Source of the DNA: Thermoplasmata archaeon
GTDB taxonomy: Archaea > Thermoplasmatota > E2 > UBA202 > JdFR-43
Assembly (NCBI GenBank): GCA_003650975.1
Contig: QMSU01000017.1
Span: 1-10,554 of the forward strand
Direction: 5' to 3'
DNA length: 10,554 nt
This document shows positions 1 to 6,320 of the stretch, piece after piece (position 1 is the first letter of the stretch; every line of letters starts with the position of its first letter). The position numbers and the translations under genes were made by a program. The notes beneath the pieces were generated by a model that did no database searches, had not been told where the DNA came from, and worked only from the letters and a program-made list of their open reading frames with translations.

Positions 1-21
1 ATCTATAAAAAACCATAAATC

Positions 22-29
22 TATTATAT
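22..29 (+). promoter_or_regulatory. TATA box of the pilus motor operon
   Basis: The sequence TATTATAT is centred about 25.5 nt before the ATG at 51. In archaea a TATA box in this place sets transcription to begin at or next to the start codon, giving a leaderless mRNA. The other likely first-of-operon genes in this window show the same spacing. No Shine-Dalgarno sequence precedes the ATG, which agrees with a leaderless message. A second AT-rich patch at 38-47 is too close to the start to act as the box. Confidence 0.6.
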
Positions 30-50
30 GAAAAGGGTTTAATATACGGA

Positions 51-1790
51 ATGAAAAAGAAAGTGGTACTGAAAGATGAGGAAAAGGAAGAGAGAAAGAA
101 GGCAGGATTTCTCCTCGGCCGGTATAACATAAATGATATCCTTGCAACCAGGAAAAAAATTCTGGAAGAATTGAAGAACATTCATGAAATGGAGGAACGA
201 TTCAGGGCGAAGGAGAGCCTCACCAAAATAAAAAGAGGGGAGGATGTTGAAAAACTTTTTGGAGAATATGAGGAAATAGTGGACATATCTCCGCCCACTG
301 AGGAGCATATTGAAGTGGTGGAGCTTCATCCCGTCACCAAACCCTTCTCATATGTGCGCATCTTATATGATAATAAGGCTCATGAGTATCTGTATGAGGT
401 AATCGAACCGAGGTTGAATACGGAGCAGAGAAAACTACTCAACTTTATAAAGGAAACTCTGCTGAAAACCATGGACATTGAACTCTCGGAATTCAGTGAA
501 GATGAGGCAAAGGAATACATTCGGTCAAATGTCAACCGTATCATAAAGGATTATTCGATAGGTATGGATGATGTCACAAAGGAAAAACTCATGTATTATC
601 TTGTCAGGGACTTCCTTGGATACGGAAAGATAGATGTGCTGATGAGGGACCCCATGATAGAGGACATATCCTGTGATGCGGCAGGCACTCCCATTTTCAT
701 CTACCACCGGAACTATGAGTCGGTGAAGACAAACATCATATTTCAGACGGACAATGAACTGGATTCCTTCGTCATCCAGCTTGCCCAGAAATGCGGCAGG
801 CACATTTCCATTGCAAGGCCCCTTCTGGACGCCACCATGCCCGATGGCTCGCGATTGCAGGCGTGCCTTGCTCGGGAGGTTTCGGCCATGGGTTCAAATT
901 TTACCATCAGACGTTTCAGGGAAGTGCCGTTCACTCCCACTCATCTGGTGGAATTCAACACCATGTCCCCCGAGATGGCTGCCTATATGTGGATGGCAAT
1001 TGAACATGGCGCATCAGCCATCATCTCCGGTGGAACCGCATCGGGAAAAACCACCACCCTCAATGCGCTTGGACTCTTCATTCCTCCGCAGATGAAAATC
1101 GTGTCCATAGAGGACACCCGGGAAATCAATCTCCCCCATCCCAACTGGATTGCCTCGGTCACCAGGGAGACCAGTGCAGAAGCGGAGGAGAGCAGGGTGG
1201 GTATGTTTGACCTGCTCAAGGCAGCATTGCGGCAGCGTCCTGAATACATCATCGTGGGTGAAATCAGAGGAATAGAGGCCGTGGTGCTGTTTCAGGCCAT
1301 GGCCACCGGGCACACGGTCTATTCCACCATGCATGCGGACTCGATATTCTCGGTGGTTCACCGGCTTGAGGGAGAACCCATCAACATACCCCGTATCCAG
1401 CTCCAAGCACTGGATATCGTTGCCATACAGGCGCAGGTGCGCATAGGGAAAAAGAGGGTGAGGAGAATAAAACAGCTGGTGGAGGTGGTGGGCATCGACC
1501 CCACCACAGAGGACATACTCACCAATGACGTATTTCGATGGAATCCGAGAAAGGATACATATGAATACTATGGGAAGGGGCACATCATGGATAACATTGC
1601 AGAACACAGAAACTGGACAGACCGCGAACTCAACGAGGAGTTCGAAAGAAGGGTGGAGGTGATAAAGTGGATGGTGGACAGGGGAATCAAGCATTACGTG
1701 GATGTGGGAAACATTGTTGCCGCATATTACAAGGATCCGCAGAAAGTCATGGAAAAGGTGAGGGAGGAAGTGAAGGAGTATGCTGAGTAA
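51..1790 (+). CDS. Type II/IV secretion system ATPase (TadA/FlaI/VirB11-like pilus motor)
   Basis: This 579-residue cytoplasmic ATPase should power assembly of an archaeal type IV pilus or related filament by driving the platform proteins encoded next. All hallmark motifs are visible: Walker A GGTASGKTT at 327-335, the Asp box VSIEDTREI at 351-359, Walker B with IIVGEIRG at 400-407, and the His box GHTVYSTMHAD at 420-430. Residues 1-75 are highly charged and probably form a coiled coil. Residues about 100-320 form the N-terminal domain typical of the family, including RPLLDATMPDGSR at 256-268. The length is normal for archaeal pilus or archaellum ATPases. The ATG at 51 is chosen because a TATA-like box lies 25 nt upstream. 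Its end overlaps the next gene by 11 nt, indicating translational coupling. The sequence alone does not separate pilus from archaellum use, but the two separate platform genes favour a Tad/pilus-like system. Confidence 0.93.
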   Translation: MKKKVVLKDEEKEERKKAGFLLGRYNINDILATRKKILEELKNIHEMEERFRAKESLTKIKRGEDVEKLFGEYEEIVDISPPTEEHIEVVELHPVTKPFSYVRILYDNKAHEYLYEVIEPRLNTEQRKLLNFIKETLLKTMDIELSEFSEDEAKEYIRSNVNRIIKDYSIGMDDVTKEKLMYYLVRDFLGYGKIDVLMRDPMIEDISCDAAGTPIFIYHRNYESVKTNIIFQTDNELDSFVIQLAQKCGRHISIARPLLDATMPDGSRLQACLAREVSAMGSNFTIRRFREVPFTPTHLVEFNTMSPEMAAYMWMAIEHGASAIISGGTASGKTTTLNALGLFIPPQMKIVSIEDTREINLPHPNWIASVTRETSAEAEESRVGMFDLLKAALRQRPEYIIVGEIRGIEAVVLFQAMATGHTVYSTMHADSIFSVVHRLEGEPINIPRIQLQALDIVAIQAQVRIGKKRVRRIKQLVEVVGIDPTTEDILTNDVFRWNPRKDTYEYYGKGHIMDNIAEHRNWTDRELNEEFERRVEVIKWMVDRGIKHYVDVGNIVAAYYKDPQKVMEKVREEVKEYAE

Positions 1791-2652
1791 GTATCAAAGT
1801 CTGTGCTACCGGATTTTTGGCAGAAGGGCATCAAAATCCACGCAGATTGAGTATGTAAAACGGGCGATAGAAAAGGCATTCATGGAGGTACGACCGGAGG
1901 CATACATCTCATTCGCATGGATGAACGGACTTCTTGGAGGGATTGTAGGTATTGTGCTGGTCATACTCTATCTGTTTGTCCTTCCCTCCTTCGTCACGCT
2001 TCCTGCCAAACTGCTGGCGATTGTCATTCCCTCCCCCATCCTACTCGGTGCCTTGGCATATTTTATCACCATGATGATCCCGGAGAGCAGGGCCAATGCA
2101 AGGAAAAAGGATATCGATATCAAACTCCCCTACGCACTCAATTTTATTGCTGCCATGTCCACCGCGGGCATTCTTCCCTCGGAAATTTTCAAAAGCCTTG
2201 CGGAACAACCGGTATATGGTGAGGTTCACAAGGAGAGTGCATGGATTTACCGGGACATTGCCATCTTCAATATCGACATCATCACTGCACTGAGAACTGC
2301 ATCGCTGAGAACACCCTCCATCAAATTCCAGGAATTTCTGCAGGGTGCCATCACCACCATCACTTCGGGAGGCGATTTAAAGAAATATTTCCTTGCCAAG
2401 GCCGAGGAATATATGAGGGAAAACCGGCGGCAGCAGAAGGAATTCCTTCAAACGCTGGGGGTGCTTGCGGAGAGCTATGTGACGGTGGTGATTGCAGCCC
2501 CGCTGTTTCTCATCATCATGTTCTCCGTCATGGCCATGTTTGGTGGCGGCGCAAGCTCCGGAACCCTCATGTATGTGATTGCCTTTGTTATGCTCCCGCT
2601 TGCAAACATGGGATTTGCCATTGTGATACAATCCATGTCTCCGGAGGTATGA
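1780..2652 (+). CDS. Small pilus platform protein with one T2SSF domain (TadB-like)
   Basis: This 290-residue inner platform protein carries a single type II secretion F (T2SSF) domain. Predicted membrane segments lie near residues 46-68, 74-99, 230-254 and 262-285. The cytoplasmic T2SSF helical bundle lies between the second and third, at about 113-228. It begins with the family-typical stretch IKLPYALNFIAAMSTAG and later has SGGDLKKYF at 196-204. Both termini should be cytoplasmic. Archaellum FlaJ carries two T2SSF domains in one chain; here the second one is encoded by the next gene, as in bacterial TadB/TadC. The ATG lies inside the end of the ATPase gene in another frame, with GGGAGG at 1762-1767 as a distant ribosome site. 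Its partner should be the ATPase, whose motion it would pass to pilin subunits encoded elsewhere. Confidence 0.85.
   Translation: MLSKYQSLCYRIFGRRASKSTQIEYVKRAIEKAFMEVRPEAYISFAWMNGLLGGIVGIVLVILYLFVLPSFVTLPAKLLAIVIPSPILLGALAYFITMMIPESRANARKKDIDIKLPYALNFIAAMSTAGILPSEIFKSLAEQPVYGEVHKESAWIYRDIAIFNIDIITALRTASLRTPSIKFQEFLQGAITTITSGGDLKKYFLAKAEEYMRENRRQQKEFLQTLGVLAESYVTVVIAAPLFLIIMFSVMAMFGGGASSGTLMYVIAFVMLPLANMGFAIVIQSMSPEV
2643..2648 (+). promoter_or_regulatory. Shine-Dalgarno site of the large platform gene
   Basis: GGAGGT ends 5 nt before the ATG at 2654 and lies in the last codons of the preceding gene. It fits the anti-SD sequence of archaeal 16S rRNA and fixes the start of the 575-residue protein. 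It shows that internal operon genes here can use SD-led initiation, while first genes look leaderless. Confidence 0.65.
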
Positions 2653-2653
2653 C

Positions 2654-4381
2654 ATGATAGGAAGGCGATTAACTCTGGTGGCATTCGGTTCCTCCGCGGC
2701 AGTCATCATTGCATCCGTTATTTTCAGAATCAGGGAGGACTTCATGCTCTCCAACGTACTTTTCGGTGCAGCACTTATCGCCTTTCTTATATTCTCTTGG
2801 ATTCAGCGCCGGATAAAGGAGGACATGCTTGTCTTTCTTTCTGATGAATACAAGGAGAAGGAGTGGCGGTATTATTTCTCCTCACTGATGGCATTTGTGC
2901 TCATTGTGTTCACCACGCTACTCAATGTCTTCATTGTATTTTTCGGCCTCGGCCTTTCAAGGGTACTCATCAACATTCTCATGGGATGCGTGCTCATGAT
3001 TATGCTCTATACCGTCTTTTCCGTGCCCACGGTGGAAAGGACAACGGCATATCCAATTTTCCTCTTTTTTGCCTTCATCTTTGCGGTCATTGTGGTGGGT
3101 TCGCAGCTCGACATTGGATACCATCTCCCTGAAGGAATTCCCGGGGTGGTCAGAAACATGGCTGACCCTCTCTTTCTTTTGAACATTGCCCTCATTTCAT
3201 GGATGGCATCCCTCATGGCAGGGGCAGAAATGCCCGCCCCCCTTGCGTCCATCACGGGTCTTTACGAGCGCGGGAAGTCGGTGAAGGAGGAGGTGGTGCT
3301 GAGAAGAAATGTCCTTTATCTGGTCATCGTTTCACTGATAGTAATATTCATCCTGGTCAATCTCCTTGCTGTCGTCAAACTTCCAGGGGAGGTGCAACTC
3401 AGCGGCTTCCAGTGGGCGTATGCACTCATTTTCATCAGCATTGCACTGCTCGTTGTCCTCATTCTCTATATCATCTTCATACTCCCGGAAAAAACGGGCA
3501 TCATACGGGAAAAATACGACATTGAGTTGCTGAACAGAATCATCGTACTCTCATCTTCTGCGGTGGCTGCAGCCATTTTCATTGCCCTTGCCATTCTGGT
3601 GGAGATTGGCCACATTCATGCCATCGGCCCCGTGGCGCTTTCCAAAAAAAATGCCATTGATTTTGCCATTTTTGCCATCCTTTCCTCCATAGGACCCTTT
3701 GGCTTTTATGAATATGTGTGCTACAAACGGGTTAATCTGATAGAAGAACGATTCCCTGAGTTTTTACGCGACCTTGCAGAATCAAGAAAGGCGGGGATGA
3801 CGCTGACACGGGCTGTTGAGATGTCTGCCAAGGGAGACTACGGATACCTCACCCCTGAAATCAAACGAATGGCTGTCCAGATATCATGGGGCATGTCATT
3901 CAGTGAGGCACTCCAGAGATTCGGAGAGCGGATAAAAACCCCCCTGGTCCAGCGGACCACCACCATGGTGGTCAAGGCATCGGAAGCGGGCGGAAAGATA
4001 GCCGATGTGATTGAGGCGGCCGCACGAAATGTCAGGGAGATAAAGATTCTCCAGAGGGAACGAAAAACAGAGATGCAGCTGTATCTCATGATCATCTATA
4101 TTTCATTTTTTGTATTTCTCGCAGTCATCATCGCCCTTGCAGGCATGTTTCTTCCAGAACTGTATGCTGCAACAGAAGAGGCTGGCTCGGCGCTCGGCGG
4201 CGGTGGTTCAGGTCTTTCGCTGGAGGAATACGAATTTATCTACATATGCACGGCGCTTTCCCAGGCAGTGGGAAGTGGCATTGTGGCCGGCGCTCTCTCG
4301 GAGGGAAAAATCCTTCCCGGATTGAGGCACGGTACTGTCATGGTGATTATCACCTACATTGTATTCAAGCTCTTTGTATAA
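2654..4381 (+). CDS. Large pilus platform protein: about ten membrane helices fused to a T2SSF domain (TadC/FlaJ-like)
   Basis: This 575-residue membrane protein is the second platform subunit. Its C-terminal part is recognisable. A T2SSF bundle spans about residues 365-475, starting at ERFPEFLRDLAESRKAGMTL and including KASEAGGKIADVI at 441-453. Helices follow near 476-500, 528-549 and 557-574. The first 350 residues hold about ten further predicted helices (near 7-24, 31-50, 75-97, 103-123, 131-150, 171-190, 219-241, 254-277, 295-317, 335-352). No second T2SSF domain is visible there. Charged loops at 51-74, 191-218 and 278-294 fit a cytoplasmic side and agree with an even number of helices before the T2SSF domain. 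Residues 511-522 form a Gly/Ser-rich linker. A GGAGGT site 5 nt upstream fixes the start, one base after the previous stop. The role of the long membrane extension is unknown. Confidence 0.82.
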   Translation: MIGRRLTLVAFGSSAAVIIASVIFRIREDFMLSNVLFGAALIAFLIFSWIQRRIKEDMLVFLSDEYKEKEWRYYFSSLMAFVLIVFTTLLNVFIVFFGLGLSRVLINILMGCVLMIMLYTVFSVPTVERTTAYPIFLFFAFIFAVIVVGSQLDIGYHLPEGIPGVVRNMADPLFLLNIALISWMASLMAGAEMPAPLASITGLYERGKSVKEEVVLRRNVLYLVIVSLIVIFILVNLLAVVKLPGEVQLSGFQWAYALIFISIALLVVLILYIIFILPEKTGIIREKYDIELLNRIIVLSSSAVAAAIFIALAILVEIGHIHAIGPVALSKKNAIDFAIFAILSSIGPFGFYEYVCYKRVNLIEERFPEFLRDLAESRKAGMTLTRAVEMSAKGDYGYLTPEIKRMAVQISWGMSFSEALQRFGERIKTPLVQRTTTMVVKASEAGGKIADVIEAAARNVREIKILQRERKTEMQLYLMIIYISFFVFLAVIIALAGMFLPELYAATEEAGSALGGGGSGLSLEEYEFIYICTALSQAVGSGIVAGALSEGKILPGLRHGTVMVIITYIVFKLFV

Positions 4382-4486
4382 ACAAGGTTATCCTTATGAG
4401 AGGGCATGATGCCGGAGAAGTTTGTATGGGGATGTCATCTTAACCTTTATCTCCGTATTAATGGTCATTGCTGTGAAAACAGAAAA

Positions 4487-4495
4487 CTTAATTAT
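4487..4495 (+). promoter_or_regulatory. TATA box of nadM
   Basis: CTTAATTAT is centred about 24 nt before the GTG at 4515, preceded by the purine-rich stretch AGAAAA at 4481-4486 that could act as a BRE. This spacing matches the other leaderless-type promoters in the window. It supports the GTG rather than in-frame upstream starts at 4422 or 4461. The gap 4382-4514 otherwise holds no gene. Confidence 0.5.
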
Positions 4496-4500
4496 CGCCG

Positions 4501-4513
4501 GCACTATTAGTGC
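4501..4513. promoter_or_regulatory. Perfect 6-1-6 palindrome between TATA box and nadM start (candidate operator)
   Basis: GCACTA-T-TAGTGC is a perfect inverted repeat ending 1 nt before the GTG start of nadM and beginning 5 nt after its TATA box. A protein bound here would cover the expected transcription start. Small palindromes do occur by chance, so position is the main argument. No regulator is identified. Confidence 0.35.
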
Positions 4514-4514
4514 T

Positions 4515-5012
4515 GTGAGAGCTCTTATCCTAGGAAGGTTTCAGCCCTTTCATCTGGGACATGTTCACCTTGCCGAGCACGCGCAGGAGTACGAACTCAT
4601 TTTTGCCATAGGCTCAGCATACCAGAGTCTGTCTTTCGAGAATCCATTTACAGCGGGAGAACGGTACGAGATGATTGACCGCGCACTCGGTGAGCTTGAC
4701 GTGAAAAAATATTTCATTGTCCCTGTCCCGGACATCCGAAGGCACGGTGTATACGGAAAGCACGTTGCGGACCTCACGCCCTCATTTGATGTGGTGATTT
4801 CAAACAATGCCGTGGTGAAGGAGATATTTGAAAGGGACGGTTACGAGGTGAAGGGAGCCCCCCTGTTCCATAGGGAGAAATATCAGGGAAAGGTAATCCG
4901 AAAGCGAATGGCTGAGGGGAAGGAGTGGGAAAATCTTGTTCCAGAGAGTGTTGCATCATTCATCCGTGACATCGGCGGAGAAATCAGAGTGAGAAATCTG
5001 TCACATTTTTAA
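4515..5012 (+). CDS. nadM: Archaeal nicotinamide-nucleotide adenylyltransferase (NadM)
   Basis: NadM joins NMN and ATP to give NAD and pyrophosphate, the last step of NAD synthesis, in the cytoplasm. The 165-residue product aligns with archaeal NadM throughout. It starts MRALILGRFQPFHLGH with the nucleotidyltransferase H13-L-G-H16 motif, followed by IGSAYQS at 32-38, ENPFTAGER at 42-50, VPDI at 71-74, LTPSFDVVISNN at 87-98 and LVPESV at 141-146. The open frame extends upstream to 4422, but that extension is not NadM-like. The GTG at 4515 gives the usual N terminus and length (about 165-170) and has a TATA box at the right distance. One oddity: where archaeal NadM normally reads YSGTxIRxRM, this protein has YQGKVIRKRM at 123-132, replacing both conserved hydroxyl residues of the ISxTxxR-type motif while keeping the arginines. 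Confidence 0.9.
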   Translation: MRALILGRFQPFHLGHVHLAEHAQEYELIFAIGSAYQSLSFENPFTAGERYEMIDRALGELDVKKYFIVPVPDIRRHGVYGKHVADLTPSFDVVISNNAVVKEIFERDGYEVKGAPLFHREKYQGKVIRKRMAEGKEWENLVPESVASFIRDIGGEIRVRNLSHF

Positions 5013-5013
5013 A
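5006..5013 (+). promoter_or_regulatory. TATA box of the E1-like gene, overlapping the nadM stop codon
   Basis: TTTTTAAA is centred about 23.5 nt before the ATG at 5033 and includes the TAA stop of nadM (5010-5012). Its spacing matches the other predicted leaderless promoters. The E1-like gene may therefore be transcribed on its own, although read-through from nadM over the 20-nt gap is also possible. Confidence 0.45.
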
Positions 5014-5032
5014 CACATTATTGATTCATACC

Positions 5033-5812
5033 ATGGTCATACGGGCCGGTGATATGGATGAGGATCGATACAACCGGTTGAAACTTTTTGAGTGGTTTGA
5101 CCTCCCCACCGTGAAAAAAACGAAGGTGCTGGTGGTAGGTGCGGGGGCCCTCGGTAACGAAGTGTGCAAAAATCTCATTCTCACGGGATTTGCACACTTC
5201 AGCATTATTGACATGGATCGTGTTGTCACCTCAAATCTGAACAGGTGCATTTTTTTCAGTGATGATGATGCACGCAGGGGCCGGTACAAGGCGGAGGTGG
5301 TGGCAGAAAAACTGAGGGAGATAGATGGCAGCATTGAGGTGAATGTGCATACTGGAAGAATTGAGGAGATGCAGGAGGATTTCATTTCACAGCACGACAT
5401 CGCGCTCGGGTGTGTTGATAACGTGGCAGCACGCCTCCATGTGAATGCATCCTGTTACTATCACAGGGTACCCTACATCGACGGCGCAACCCATGGCCAG
5501 GTGGGGAAGGTGCAGGTGGTGGTGCCGCCCCGCACAAGCTGCCTTGAATGCGGGATGAATATCACCCATGCAAAAATCATGCAGAAACGCTTCAGCTGCA
5601 CCGGAAAGGACATTGTATATTTCGAGCCAAAGCTTGCGGCGGATGTGAACACCACAAGTATCATTGCGGCATTTCAGGTGCAGGAAGCGCTCAAACTCAT
5701 TCACGGTCTGGACAACTACATCAGAAACATTTTTTACTACGATGGAGAAAGGAATTTCTTTTCAACCTTTGAACTCCCGGTAAATAGAAACTGTCCTAAT
5801 CATGCACCATGA
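5033..5812 (+). CDS. Minimal E1-like (ThiF/MoeB/UBA superfamily) adenylating enzyme
   Basis: Members adenylate the C-terminal glycine of a ubiquitin-like or sulfur-carrier protein using ATP. This 259-residue protein has the Rossmann motif GAGALG at 36-41, D60-M-D62, SNLNR at 67-71, K86 and D129 as ATP-site residues, and IDGATHG at 149-155. A C170-x2-C173 pair and C254-x2-H257 may bind zinc, with His in place of the usual last Cys. C189-T190 lies 16 residues after C173, where eukaryotic E1 enzymes place the catalytic Cys-Thr. The DMD, SNLNR, IDGxTxG and Cys-Thr features resemble eukaryotic UBA3/E1 more than bacterial MoeB, which usually has NLQR. No ubiquitin-fold domain or rhodanese domain follows. 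The ATG at 5033 is preferred for its TATA spacing; ATG 5054 and TTG 5021 are alternatives. No ubiquitin-like gene is adjacent, so the substrate is unknown. Confidence 0.85.
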   Translation: MVIRAGDMDEDRYNRLKLFEWFDLPTVKKTKVLVVGAGALGNEVCKNLILTGFAHFSIIDMDRVVTSNLNRCIFFSDDDARRGRYKAEVVAEKLREIDGSIEVNVHTGRIEEMQEDFISQHDIALGCVDNVAARLHVNASCYYHRVPYIDGATHGQVGKVQVVVPPRTSCLECGMNITHAKIMQKRFSCTGKDIVYFEPKLAADVNTTSIIAAFQVQEALKLIHGLDNYIRNIFYYDGERNFFSTFELPVNRNCPNHAP

Positions 5813-6320
5813 TGACGAACTCTCTGTAACGGCGCACATCACTGAATCCGTGTTTTCTGTAAAAATCATACGCGCCGAGATGCTTTGAGGTCACCACATA
5901 CGCCCTTTTCCCCATTGCACGAAGCTTTTTTATTGCATATTCCAGCGCCCCTTTGCCGTATCCCTTTCCCTGATATTCTGGGGCAACCATCAAAAACTCA
6001 ATGAGGGCCGTAGAGTCATTCATTAAGGAGGAGGGAAACCACTCGATGTTTTTGCTCTTGAAATCATATACCAGTGCCACGGTGGCGATGATGTCGCTTT
6101 CTCTCCACACATATAGTTTATCAAATTCTTTCTGCATCCTCATTTCCAGAAAGGGCAGATACACTCCTTCGAATGCTGCACGGTTGTCCACAACTGGTTT
6201 TTCTTCCACCCATTCAAGAAGTGGGTATGCACCCTCCGTGCTGCGGTAAATCCGGTACACAAAGGTCACCAGCTCCTCCAGCTTACAGCCTTCCTCTGGC
6301 GGCTGCATGGTGGCACCCAC
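5796..6320 (-). CDS. GNAT-family N-acetyltransferase
   Basis: This 174-residue protein should transfer an acetyl group from acetyl-CoA to an amine; the acceptor cannot be read from sequence. The acetyl-CoA motif is EYQGKGYGKG at about 115-124 (Q/RxxGxG/A), followed by the helix ALEYAIKKLRAMGKRAYVV. The C-terminal motif GAYDFYRKHGF at 149-159 is typical of GNAT enzymes. The GTG at 6320 is chosen because GGAGG (complement of 6325-6329) lies 4 nt upstream. ATG 6308 is a possible but poorly led alternative, and 6359 would deepen the overlap with the phosphorylase gene. It is the last gene of the minus-strand operon, overlapping the phosphorylase by 38 nt, and its end overlaps the convergent E1-like gene by 17 nt. 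Residues before about 60 are not recognised. Confidence 0.85.
   Translation of the reverse strand: MGATMQPPEEGCKLEELVTFVYRIYRSTEGAYPLLEWVEEKPVVDNRAAFEGVYLPFLEMRMQKEFDKLYVWRESDIIATVALVYDFKSKNIEWFPSSLMNDSTALIEFLMVAPEYQGKGYGKGALEYAIKKLRAMGKRAYVVTSKHLGAYDFYRKHGFSDVRRYREFVIMVHD

Noticed and set aside
1014..1694. Long 226-codon open frame on the minus strand inside the ATPase gene
   Set aside because: It is antisense to well-conserved ATPase motifs, its translation is His/Pro-rich without domain character, and it has no promoter or ribosome site.
2241..2657. 138-codon open frame on the plus strand overlapping the small platform gene
   Set aside because: It is an out-of-frame reading of the T2SSF gene, rich in His and Cys runs, with no family match; the T2SSF frame explains the DNA.
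4422..4514. N-terminal extension of nadM to the ATG at 4422 or 4461
   Set aside because: The added residues are not NadM-like, and the extension would put the TATA box and palindrome inside the coding region; the GTG at 4515 gives the family N terminus.
5021..5032. TTG start for the E1-like gene
   Set aside because: An ATG 12 nt downstream has the better start codon and a TATA box at the leaderless distance.
5926..5931. T6 run about 115 nt after the E1-like stop as a terminator
   Set aside because: Archaeal terminators are T-rich, but this is a single short run inside the opposing GNAT gene; evidence is too thin to annotate.
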